Below are positions 32,964 through 41,118 of a DNA stretch of 48,899 bases, in pieces. This stretch comes from JAUVZL01 sp965603515 (GTDB lineage: Bacteria > Hydrothermota > Tepidihabitantia > SM23-42). The translations under genes were made by a program, and so were the position numbers. Location: assembly GCA_965603515.1 (NCBI GenBank), contig CBFDDH010000018.1, positions 1 to 48,899 on the forward strand. The letters run 5' to 3'. The stretch's first letter is position 1, and every line of letters starts with the position of its first letter. The notes under the pieces are model-generated. The model did not search any database and was not told the origin of the DNA. It saw only the letters and a program-made list of their open reading frames with translations.

Positions 32964-34325
32964 TCATCCCGCCAAATCTAATCTTTTATTTATCTCGAGG
33001 GCGATCTTTAACCCCTCTTCTTTAGTCTTTATCTTCTCTTCAAGTTGGAGGTCGAGAAGTTCCTGAAGGATCACCTTGAATTTCGGTCCGGGCTCTAAAC
33101 CAAGGGCGATGAGATCATGACCATTGACCAATCGCTCGACCTTGGGTTTAGCATCATCTACCCTTTTCAACGCGATCATCCTCATGAAGACCTCTTCAAG
33201 ATGTTTTGTCCAACCAGCGGTTGCATAACCATCAGCCCAAGCGATCATCATAGCTCCAAACCAATCCTCGTTAAGATCCCGAAAAAACCTGCGAATCGCA
33301 CGGTCAGTCAATTCAGGATTCGTTGCCAGAAGGTGGAGTCTCATATGTTCCTTGACTAACTTACTTGCTGTATTTACATCGTTGCGCGACATTTTCAAAC
33401 GTTTAGAGCCAAGTGTGCGCACTATCCGACTGCCGATTATGTCATGCCCATAAAAATGAATTTCGCCGTTCTTGACAAGCAGGGTATCTGGCTTGGCAAC
33501 ATCATGGAACAAACCAGCAAGTTTAACCAAAGGTACGTTTCTGCTTTTGGTAAAATAATGAGAAAACTCCGGTTCGATACCTTTAAAAAAACCATCTTTA
33601 ATAAGATGTTCTAATGCTTCATAGGTACCGAGTGAATGATTCCAAAGATAGTCATCTTCGATGATCTTTTTCGCTTCAGGATATATCTGCAGAAAAAAAC
33701 CAAGTGAGTTCATTTTAAGGATCATGGAAAAGGAATCTGGCGTGGCCATGATACGCAGCATCTCATAGCCAATTCGTTCGGCTGCTATCTTTTTCAAACT
33801 CACTTGCTTGGCATATTTAAAAAAGTCCCGGTGCAAACGAAGACCAAGCTCGAGCGAAAATCTGAATCCACGTAGCACACGTAAGGGATCTTGTTTTAGT
33901 GCCTGCTCAGTAGTCAGCCTCAGAATTCCGTTTTGCAAATCTTTCATGCCCTTAAAGGGATCATAGAATTCATGAGTGTCACAATTTATTGCCATGGAAT
34001 TGATCGTAAAATCGCGCCGCTTCAAATCAGCGGCGATGACTTTTCTGCCGATACCAATGAAATCATATATAATATTGTCTGCAACAACACGTGCTTCATC
34101 CTCATCTTCGCTTAAAAGCACAAATGCCCCTTTGGTTTTACGGGCAAAGCTGCGCGCGAAGCGAATACCAGAACCAGACAAGGCAAAATCATAATCAACT
34201 GGTTCAGTATCGAGCATAATATCCCGGATTGTACCACCAACAAGGTATAGCTTGCGTTTACCTTTCAGCACCCTGACGCGCTGAATATTCTGATTCTTTA
34301 TGATAAATTGATTCAAAGACTCCAT
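32964..34325 (-). CDS. CCA tRNA nucleotidyltransferase / poly(A) polymerase family with HD domain
   Basis: 453 residues. The class II nucleotidyltransferase head has LVGGTIRDIMLDTEPVDYDF (GG, RD and the D-x-D metal site), then KRRDFTINSMAIN and DPLRVLRGFRFSLELG, all conserved in CCA-adding enzymes. A C-terminal HD-type domain includes KLAGLFHDVAKPDT and DIIGSRIV. Whether it adds CCA, A only or CC only cannot be told from sequence. It is a single gene with a leaderless start. Confidence 0.92.
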   Translation of the reverse strand: MESLNQFIIKNQNIQRVRVLKGKRKLYLVGGTIRDIMLDTEPVDYDFALSGSGIRFARSFARKTKGAFVLLSEDEDEARVVADNIIYDFIGIGRKVIAADLKRRDFTINSMAINCDTHEFYDPFKGMKDLQNGILRLTTEQALKQDPLRVLRGFRFSLELGLRLHRDFFKYAKQVSLKKIAAERIGYEMLRIMATPDSFSMILKMNSLGFFLQIYPEAKKIIEDDYLWNHSLGTYEALEHLIKDGFFKGIEPEFSHYFTKSRNVPLVKLAGLFHDVAKPDTLLVKNGEIHFYGHDIIGSRIVRTLGSKRLKMSRNDVNTASKLVKEHMRLHLLATNPELTDRAIRRFFRDLNEDWFGAMMIAWADGYATAGWTKHLEEVFMRMIALKRVDDAKPKVERLVNGHDLIALGLEPGPKFKVILQELLDLQLEEKIKTKEEGLKIALEINKRLDLAG

Positions 34326-34331
34326 CGTGTT

Positions 34332-34360
34332 ATTCTACTCGGTATACCAATGCCTGTCAA
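34332..34360 (-). promoter_or_regulatory. promoter of the CCA-adding enzyme gene, leaderless
   Basis: On the minus strand there is TTGACA (34360-34355), a 17 bp spacer and TAGAAT (34337-34332), then six bases to ATG 34325. Confidence 0.75.
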
Positions 34361-34423
34361 CGTTCTTAAAATATAGTTATTAAGTAACTGAATAATTGAG
34401 TTATTTACTCTTGGAACGTTAGA

Positions 34424-34512
34424 TGTCATTGCGAGGAATCCGCTGTATTTTTTAGCGGGTGACGAAGCAATCTCTGGAGATTGCCGCGCTCACTGCATTC
34501 ACTCGCAAAGAC
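34424..34512 (+). repeat. dispersed palindromic (REP-like) element, copy 2
   Basis: It shares TGTCATTGCGAGGAATCC, GACGAAGCAATCTC and GATTGCC in order with the element at 19122-19234. It contains a perfect 18-base palindrome (34467-34484, GCAATCTC-TG-GAGATTGC) and a CCGCT/AGCGG stem. It occupies part of the 377-base gap 34326-34702. The rest of that gap holds the upstream promoter of the CCA gene and low-complexity sequence with no gene visible. Confidence 0.7.
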
Positions 34513-34679
34513 ATATAATAACGAATACGATTTACGAGACACGAGTACGATTAGTATCTTGTATATGTTGCTCCCATACTCCGTTACACCGTTACTCCGA
34601 TACTGTAATTCTCTCTTCCCAGTTCCTTCTGCCTATCCCATTTTTGCTTAAATCTCTGATTTAATCGCAAAACGGTGAA

Positions 34680-34694
34680 TCCCGCTTTGCGGGA
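34680..34694. terminator. TCCCGC-N3-GCGGGA hairpin just after the M1 peptidase gene
   Basis: A 6 bp stem with a TTT loop, eight bases past the minus-strand stop. No clean T run follows, so it may be a weak terminator or a dispersed repeat; the same stem is at 29927-29941. Confidence 0.35.
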
Positions 34695-34702
34695 CTATCT
34701 TT

Positions 34703-37399
34703 TCAAAATCCTACTGACCAGCGGAATCGCCAGCCCTGATCAGTTGATGCATAAAATGGGCAGTTAAAAGAAAACGGACCAAGAACAAACCTCGCACCCA
34801 CATCAAAAGCAAAGTCGCCGTAAAAACCTGCATCAGCAAAAATCCTTATTCGTGTATTACGAGGAATTTCAAGGTTCATACAATACATTTCATTTGATTT
34901 GATGTGTAGAGTCTGATACCCTCTCATATTTCCATCACCCGGGATATGGATCCTCTCTTGAGGTGAAAATGTTCCATGTTGACCGCCGATGAGATCAGGT
35001 ATGAAAGTAATGCGCAGCGCACCACTCAAGAAGAACTGTTCCTGGATTGGAGGTGAACCAAATATTTTTCCGGCAAACAAACGGACATTGCACGGCAAGA
35101 ATAAATCAAGTTCTCGCTCTACAACTGCTATTGCCTTCACGTAATTCCATGCACTGCCAAAGGCTTCATGGGCTACAGACAGTCCCAAACCAACACGCCA
35201 AGGACCATGCTTGAATAATAGGTCATTGTCGATCATTACATTTTTGCCAAGTTCCCAATCAAGCGTATCAACCGGTTGATTCGAGTAGAGGTTTCTATAA
35301 ACCAACATACTTTTTATCTTAAGTTGCGGTGTGCAGGTCAGCGGAATGCCCAGGTCACTCACTAAACCGATCCTTGCCTTATCCTCACCATTGATCTTGG
35401 CGCCACTGAGGGCAAGCCGCGTACGAAACCCCCGCCTGAACAAAAGGGGCGTTTGGTAACTAAATGACGAATAGAGATTACTGCTTTTGGTGCCATAAGT
35501 ACAGCCCGCGACCCATTGGTTTTGACCTTTCATAAAATCAAAATCAACAAACTCTGCACCAGCTAAGTACATACCCACAATAATGCCGTCGTACGAACCA
35601 TACCATAAATAAGGTAACCAGATAATCTGGTAGCTATCAAGTGAAGGCAGGCTGAAAATCGGTTTTAGTTCAACTTTGCGCGGATGGAAGTTATTCCAGT
35701 AATCAGGTTCAAGTGAATACCCATGAGGATCAATGATCACTTTTTTGATATTTCCGGCCGGTTCTGGCATTATTATCGTGTCAACCTTGGACGGCGTATC
35801 TATGCGAAATACACACATGCCTGATTCAGATTCAACAAGAACATCGACTGGAACCTGCAATGTACCTCGGTTCTTCACGACCACCTTATTACCCCATGCT
35901 TTCTCAACTGACCAATCACAATATTCTGTGGTATTGAGGAAAGAATCGAATAGAGGTTGCAGCTCCTTACCGCTAATATCTTCACAGATCCGAATGAAAT
36001 CTTCAGTCTTTGGATGTTTGAACTTATAAGTTTCAAAATACGTCTTAAGAATCTTTTCAAAGCGCTCTCGCCCTAAAATGCCTTCAAGATTAAATAAGAA
36101 CAACGCTGCTTTTGAAGACGCACTATTAGCATAAGCGATAGGAATATCGATATACTCATACGCTGAAGTGAGAATCGGCATTTCCATCTGGTTAGTCTGG
36201 GTCAGATAATAAACTAATCTGTGGTAGTAACGTCTGGTTATAGGTGGCACAAGCGGTATATGAAACTTGAGCAAGGAGTTTTCTCTCCCGTATTTATCTT
36301 CAAGATACCTGACCTCCGTATAGGTCGTGAACCCTTCATCAAGCCACGCCTCATCCATTTCATTTGAACCCAGAAGACCGTAGAACCATTGATGACCGAT
36401 CTCATGAATGATGACGATTTCAAACAACCGGGTAAATGGGTCTTCATCTAAACCAATAATGACCAGCTGGGGATACTCCATGCCTCCTGAGAAATTGCCA
36501 TCGACAATACTGAGGTTTTCATACGGGTATTTGCCATACCATTGATTATAGCGCCTAACGGCGTCGATCCCGTAAGCACCAGCATTCTTCCATTTCTTCT
36601 CATTATGTTTCTGAAAGAAAACATAAATATTAATATCATCAACCTCAAATCTCTCGACCAAGTATTCGGGGTCACATGCCCAGGCAAAATCGTGAATGTT
36701 CTCAGCGTGAAACCTCACGGTTCTTCGCTCACCTGTCATGACTTTCCTTTTGGTTGTGATCAACGAATCCATGAAGACAATATCTTCAGGATCAAGTCGT
36801 TCACCAGTTGCCGCTACCACGTAGTCACCGGGTACATTTATCACAACATCAAAACTTCCGTATTCCCCGTAGAACTCACCGATCGCATGATAGGTATCGA
36901 GATGCCAGCCATCCTCATCGAAAACACATGCTTTCGGATACCACTGGACAATTTCATAGTGATCGTCTTGATAACCCAGTCTTGATATATGTTTGGGGAT
37001 TTTTAAGTCAAATACGATATTGAAACAAGCTGAATCGCCAGGTTTTATTGGATCATCAAGCGGCATTATCAATAGTGTTCCCTTGATATCGAAATCCAAT
37101 GGCACTTCACCCCGGCGTACACCTTTGATATCAATGTAGCCACGCTCTGAGAAATCCGTCTTGCTTAAACCTGTGAAACCCATTTTCTCCATTTCTTTGG
37201 CAAATACTGTTTCTTCATCCCGAAAGGCATTGGCATATAAATGGCAATAAAGGGTTTCCAAGACAAATGGTGAGTCGTTGAAATAGGTCAAATATTCATT
37301 TGCGAGTAATTGGTGTTCCTCAGTATCAAGTTCAGCCTTGATATCATAGGATACTGTTTGTTGCCATTGTGATAAAAAAAATACGAGAATGCAAAACAT
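34703..37399 (-). CDS. M1-family metallopeptidase fused to an Omp85/BamA-like C-terminal beta-barrel
   Basis: 898 residues. A short signal segment (MFCILVFFLSQ) leads to an M1-like N-terminal beta domain, then the gluzincin motif HEIGHQW with ligands H332, H336 and E355, the exact HExxH-x18-E spacing, and GGMEYPQLV as the exopeptidase-type G-x-MEN-like loop. After residue ~590 the protein changes to alternating strands. Near residue 820 it has GDGNMRGYQ, resembling the [VIF]RG[YF] loop of Omp85 barrels. It then has MNLEIPRNTRIRIFADAGFYG and ends in WSVGF, a terminal Phe as in outer-membrane barrels. It is probably a peptidase anchored in the outer membrane. Single gene, leaderless start. Confidence 0.85.
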   Translation of the reverse strand: MFCILVFFLSQWQQTVSYDIKAELDTEEHQLLANEYLTYFNDSPFVLETLYCHLYANAFRDEETVFAKEMEKMGFTGLSKTDFSERGYIDIKGVRRGEVPLDFDIKGTLLIMPLDDPIKPGDSACFNIVFDLKIPKHISRLGYQDDHYEIVQWYPKACVFDEDGWHLDTYHAIGEFYGEYGSFDVVINVPGDYVVAATGERLDPEDIVFMDSLITTKRKVMTGERRTVRFHAENIHDFAWACDPEYLVERFEVDDINIYVFFQKHNEKKWKNAGAYGIDAVRRYNQWYGKYPYENLSIVDGNFSGGMEYPQLVIIGLDEDPFTRLFEIVIIHEIGHQWFYGLLGSNEMDEAWLDEGFTTYTEVRYLEDKYGRENSLLKFHIPLVPPITRRYYHRLVYYLTQTNQMEMPILTSAYEYIDIPIAYANSASSKAALFLFNLEGILGRERFEKILKTYFETYKFKHPKTEDFIRICEDISGKELQPLFDSFLNTTEYCDWSVEKAWGNKVVVKNRGTLQVPVDVLVESESGMCVFRIDTPSKVDTIIMPEPAGNIKKVIIDPHGYSLEPDYWNNFHPRKVELKPIFSLPSLDSYQIIWLPYLWYGSYDGIIVGMYLAGAEFVDFDFMKGQNQWVAGCTYGTKSSNLYSSFSYQTPLLFRRGFRTRLALSGAKINGEDKARIGLVSDLGIPLTCTPQLKIKSMLVYRNLYSNQPVDTLDWELGKNVMIDNDLLFKHGPWRVGLGLSVAHEAFGSAWNYVKAIAVVERELDLFLPCNVRLFAGKIFGSPPIQEQFFLSGALRITFIPDLIGGQHGTFSPQERIHIPGDGNMRGYQTLHIKSNEMYCMNLEIPRNTRIRIFADAGFYGDFAFDVGARFVLGPFSFNCPFYASTDQGWRFRWSVGF

Positions 37400-37406
37400 A
37401 ATATCG

Positions 37407-37434
37407 ATTATATATAATTCTCCAGGTTAATCAA
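37407..37434 (-). promoter_or_regulatory. promoter of the M1-barrel gene, leaderless
   Basis: On the minus strand there is TTGATT (37434-37429), a 16 bp spacer and TATAAT (37412-37407), then seven bases to ATG 37399. Confidence 0.75.
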
Positions 37435-37524
37435 CAGAGACTTGAACACATTGTTGAGCATTTTATAAAACCATGCACCCTCTTCATTGAAAACGGATAG
37501 GGAAAAGAAGAGGGTAGTGGAGTA

Positions 37525-37538
37525 GGGGCTTTAGCCCC
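37525..37538. repeat. perfect GGGGCTTTAGCCCC-type palindromic hairpin
   Basis: A 14-base stem (GGGGCT-TT-AGCCCC) in the 267-base gap between the M1-barrel gene and the SurA-like gene. It lies downstream of the SurA-like stop on the minus strand, without a T run. No gene was seen in this gap. Confidence 0.4.
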
Positions 37539-37666
37539 GTTAGAGAATACCAACGTTCAAGATGGAATACAGGTTTGGGTTTAGACGCTGGATTGATTGA
37601 GAAATCTTTATCTTTTGTTCCCGCTTCCTAACCCACAAACTAATTACCATTTCTAACGGAGGTTAC

Positions 37667-38923
37667 TTATTTGATATTATTGCTGTAGTCTTGGCTTGTG
37701 AATTTCCTTACAAAAACCCTGGATTTGAGCTCTTCGATCATTTCCTCATAGCTCTTTTGCAGTTCCTGTTGAGAAAGATAGTCTGCAATGCCTTCCCTCA
37801 TTTCTTCAAAGGCCAATATCTTGCCAGGGATTTTTTCCCTGACATATATTAAATGGTAGCCATAAGGCGTGAGCATCGGGTCACTGAGCTCGTTTTGTTC
37901 AAGGCTCATGACAACTGAATCGATGGGTGGCGTGAGTTGATTGACATAGTATTCACCTATATCAATATTAGGGTCGATCGAGTATTGCTTTGCCAGACTG
38001 TCAAAATCAACGCCTTGGCTAACAAGTTCTTGAAGTCTCTGGGCAAGTTTTTCATAACGCAGCGTATCCGCGCTCGTGACCCCTACCTCGATCAGGATCT
38101 GCCTGATCAATACCCAATCCGACCCTTTATTTAAAACCTCAGCTATGTGATAACCCAACCTTGTAAGAAATGGCTCGGACACAATACCAGGTTTCAGCTT
38201 AAATACTATGCCCTCAAATTCCTCAAGCATCTCACCACGCTTGATCTTGCCGAGCATACCACCTTTGTACTTCGAGTTCTTATCATCAGAAAATTCCTGA
38301 GCAATGACACCGAAATCACTACCTGTATAAAGCAGCTGGTATACCTCTGCGGCTTCAGCAAACCCTTTTCTAAGTTCTGCTTCACTCGCCTGGATCGCCA
38401 AAAGAATATGGCCAAGTTTCACGCGGTCTGGACTTGCCGCAATTGAATCCTTGTTCTCATCATAGAACCGTCTGACCGCAATGGGCGATATCCTGATTTT
38501 TGTGGCAAACTTCTTCTGAATGACTCTTTGCATGATCACATCAGTTCTGAGATTTTCCATATTGTATCTCTTAAGTTCTTCCAGGGTTATTCCGCTCCTT
38601 TTCAGATCTTCGTAGAAATCAGCCTCTGAAGGATAATTCTCTTTGATTTCCTCAAGCCTCTTATCGACCTGCATTTCAATTTCTTGGTCGTTAACTGTTA
38701 TTGATTCGTTCTCGGCTTCAACCATCACAAGCTCTCGTGAAATCAGTTGGTCAAGAACATGATCTCGCAACTCCTCCAATGTTGTAAACTTCTCCATGGT
38801 CGCTCGATCGCTTTGCAGAAAACCTATATTCTCCACAACTTCACTTTCCAGAATAATATTACTACCGACGTATGCAGCGATATGATCAGCCGATGCTGTA
38901 ATTATGAAAAGAAGGACAAACAC
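37667..38923 (-). CDS. SurA-like periplasmic chaperone with two parvulin domains
   Basis: 418 residues. A signal peptide (FVLLFIITASA) is followed by an N-terminal SurA-type chaperone region (VGSNIILESEV, LRDHVLDQLISRELV) and two parvulin-like PPIase domains. The first is near residues 170-265 (VKLGHILLAIQ, FSDDKNSKYKGGMLG, VSEPFLTRLGYHIAEV) and the second near 275-380 (IRQILIEVG, LSDPMLTPYGYHLIYV). SurA escorts outer-membrane proteins to the BAM machine. The start is GTG 38923, 14 bases after the previous stop. Third gene of a three-gene chaperone operon. Confidence 0.9.
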   Translation of the reverse strand: MFVLLFIITASADHIAAYVGSNIILESEVVENIGFLQSDRATMEKFTTLEELRDHVLDQLISRELVMVEAENESITVNDQEIEMQVDKRLEEIKENYPSEADFYEDLKRSGITLEELKRYNMENLRTDVIMQRVIQKKFATKIRISPIAVRRFYDENKDSIAASPDRVKLGHILLAIQASEAELRKGFAEAAEVYQLLYTGSDFGVIAQEFSDDKNSKYKGGMLGKIKRGEMLEEFEGIVFKLKPGIVSEPFLTRLGYHIAEVLNKGSDWVLIRQILIEVGVTSADTLRYEKLAQRLQELVSQGVDFDSLAKQYSIDPNIDIGEYYVNQLTPPIDSVVMSLEQNELSDPMLTPYGYHLIYVREKIPGKILAFEEMREGIADYLSQQELQKSYEEMIEELKSRVFVRKFTSQDYSNNIK

Positions 38924-38937
38924 TTATTGGTGAATGG

Positions 38938-39750
38938 TCATTCTGTCAAAGGAGAGATATCGATTTCAATCTTGTACTGAGTCTTTAGAGTATCAATATA
39001 CAAAGCCAAGAAATCCTGATATTGTTTTTGTAAGAGATAATTGTAGATCGCTGAACTATACTTGTCATAATCAGCTTTGGCATAGACTTTCCTCTTGTCG
39101 ACCAACTTAACTATCAAGTGGGTTCCTTGAATATAAGGGATTATATCAGAAACTTCACCCACCTTCAGGTTGAAGATTATCTCTTCAGTACCGTAGTCGG
39201 ATATCGTTCCCCGATAGAGAAAATCGGTGATAACCTTAGGATCATCAGGATTCTCCATCCTGGTCAGGGAGCGCTCCCGGGCCAGCTTCAGGAAATTCGC
39301 CCCGGCCTTGATCTCCTCAAGAGTCTGCTGGGCAGTTTCGTAATCGCGCAGGACGATTTGCGCCAGTTTTACTGCATGGAGGAATTCACTTTTGTGCTCG
39401 TCGAAATACTCTCTGACCTCAACTTCACCTAGTGTTCCACCATCAAATTCCCTTCGGATCAGTTCCATTGCAAGAAGATTCTTTTTGTACTCTGTAATAA
39501 CAAGACTAATAGAATCTTCCTGATCTATACTCTGTTTTTTTGCCTCCAGATACAGTATTTCCTGATCCGCCCAGTTCTGGCAGAATTCCTTTAATCTTTC
39601 TTCAGGTATTTTAGCATATTCTGTCTCCGGGATGTATTTCTCAAATTGGGCCTTGGTTAACGTCGAACCATCAACCTTAACAATGATGTCTTGTGGTTCT
39701 TTGCAGGATAAAATAAGTATTGGTATTGCAAGTAACATAACCTTCTTCAC
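38938..39750 (-). CDS. lipoprotein peptidyl-prolyl isomerase, parvulin type
   Basis: 270 residues with a lipoprotein signal (MKKVMLLAIPILILSC). A SurA/PrsA-like N-terminal region has LTKAQFEKYIPE, and a parvulin-like domain has VKLAQIVLRDYETAQQTLEEI and VGEVSDIIPYIQGTHLIVKLVDKR. It is probably an envelope foldase or holdase anchored to a membrane, PrsA-like. Coupled to the preceding gene by ATGA. Confidence 0.85.
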   Translation of the reverse strand: MKKVMLLAIPILILSCKEPQDIIVKVDGSTLTKAQFEKYIPETEYAKIPEERLKEFCQNWADQEILYLEAKKQSIDQEDSISLVITEYKKNLLAMELIRREFDGGTLGEVEVREYFDEHKSEFLHAVKLAQIVLRDYETAQQTLEEIKAGANFLKLARERSLTRMENPDDPKVITDFLYRGTISDYGTEEIIFNLKVGEVSDIIPYIQGTHLIVKLVDKRKVYAKADYDKYSSAIYNYLLQKQYQDFLALYIDTLKTQYKIEIDISPLTE

Positions 39751-41048
39751 TTTGCCTCCTCAAACAATTTTTCAATTACTGACTCGTTTCTAACAACCTC
39801 ATACTTGTCGTGTAATTGCTCATAGATCTCCTTGCGCATTCTACCAATTCTTGCATCGCGCAACTGCACTTGGATTTTGAAAAAGACATCGTTGAGCTTT
39901 TGCCCGTTTAATTCATCTTTGTGGTCATTATAGTAATCGACAACTTCCATAGAATCCACCGATACTTTTTCCAAAACCTCATCAGAATAGAATTTCTGGT
40001 AAATGAGCAATCCAAGGGCATTTGTGAGTTGTCTCTTTATCTTAATGTTTTTGTCAAACTGGACGCTTAATGCCTTCTCATGGACAAGGTCTGGGATGAG
40101 AACACGCTCAATCAAAACCTGCGGTTGAATAAAAGACTGTCGGTATTGATACATAACTGCATCCCTTATCGACTTAACATAGACAAAAGAGCTGTCATAT
40201 TTCTTTAAAACCCACATATTGAGGTCCGCTTCAGTAATCAGAGAATCCGGTTTTAACAAAACTTCCAACCCTTCGTCGTTATACTCGATCTTGGCATCGT
40301 CGATCAACCCCTTAATAAATTTCTCGTTTTCCTCCATAATCTTCTCACGTTTCAAATTTGATTCAAGTTCGTTGCGAACTTCTTCAAACGTCGGCGAATC
40401 CGCTTTTGAGTGATCCAGTATTTTCAGAAGATAATAGAACTCCCCAAACTTTATAGCCCCGGTTGTTTTACCGACACTTATTGTCTTAAACTGATCCATT
40501 ATCTCTGGTGGTAGCGAAATAGCTGAGAAAACTCCAATATCACCATTTTCAGTTATTGTATCTAAAGATAAATGCAAGAGTGACTCAAAGGGGACATCTT
40601 TTTTTAGCTCCTGTTCAATAAATAGAGCAAGCGATTCCTCGGCAATAACTATTTGGGCAATGTGATACTGGTCAACCATTTTAGCATAAGCCTTCCTCAA
40701 CTGTGCGTTGGAAATCTTGATTTTGTTCACGACATTTGCCTCATAATAGCCACGACTGATTATATCCTTCTTATGGGTCTCGTAAGCAACCAGCACAACC
40801 GGGTCTTGGTCATAACCCTTGGTCTTTGCTTCGATAACTACTAGCATTTGGTTGATGAAATCGTCAATTTTCTTTACCCGCTGCAATGAATCTTCCGTCA
40901 CAAGAAATTGATGGGTCGCCTTGAAATCGGCAACAGCGTATTTCTCACCATCGATGGTTACCAGAGTCTGATTCTCAAAAGTACAACTAAGGAATGCCAT
41001 GACGAATGGCATTAGTAACAAAATATGGTATCTTATTATTTTCTTCAT
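39747..41048 (-). CDS. large lipoprotein with a divergent parvulin-like domain
   Basis: 433 residues. A lipoprotein signal (LLLMPFVMAFLSC) is followed by a SurA/PpiC-like arrangement: VTIDGEKYAVADFKA, a helical segment, YHIAQIVIAEES with GDIGVFSAISLPPEI and VGKTTGAIKFGEFYYLLKILD (parvulin-like strands), and then ~180 helical residues. The isomerase site residues are poorly conserved, so it may be a chaperone without catalysis. First gene of the three-gene unit, with a leaderless start. Confidence 0.82.
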   Translation of the reverse strand: MKKIIRYHILLLMPFVMAFLSCTFENQTLVTIDGEKYAVADFKATHQFLVTEDSLQRVKKIDDFINQMLVVIEAKTKGYDQDPVVLVAYETHKKDIISRGYYEANVVNKIKISNAQLRKAYAKMVDQYHIAQIVIAEESLALFIEQELKKDVPFESLLHLSLDTITENGDIGVFSAISLPPEIMDQFKTISVGKTTGAIKFGEFYYLLKILDHSKADSPTFEEVRNELESNLKREKIMEENEKFIKGLIDDAKIEYNDEGLEVLLKPDSLITEADLNMWVLKKYDSSFVYVKSIRDAVMYQYRQSFIQPQVLIERVLIPDLVHEKALSVQFDKNIKIKRQLTNALGLLIYQKFYSDEVLEKVSVDSMEVVDYYNDHKDELNGQKLNDVFFKIQVQLRDARIGRMRKEIYEQLHDKYEVVRNESVIEKLFEEAK

Positions 41049-41053
41049 AGGCT

Positions 41054-41081
41054 ATTTTACACGGAGAAAGCTCAAAGTCAA
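41054..41081 (-). promoter_or_regulatory. promoter of the three-gene parvulin operon, leaderless
   Basis: On the minus strand there is TTGACT (41081-41076), a 16 bp spacer and TAAAAT (41059-41054), then five bases to ATG 41048. It is back to back with the promoter at 41085-41112. Confidence 0.75.
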
Positions 41082-41084
41082 GCC

Positions 41085-41112
41085 TTGATTTCACCCGAAT
41101 AGTCGATATAAT
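41085..41112 (+). promoter_or_regulatory. promoter of the AI-2E-family permease gene, leaderless
   Basis: TTGATT at 41085-41090, a 16 bp spacer and TATAAT at 41107-41112, then six bases to ATG 41119. The divergent -35 boxes are three bases apart. Confidence 0.75.
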
Positions 41113-41118
41113 TGCTCA

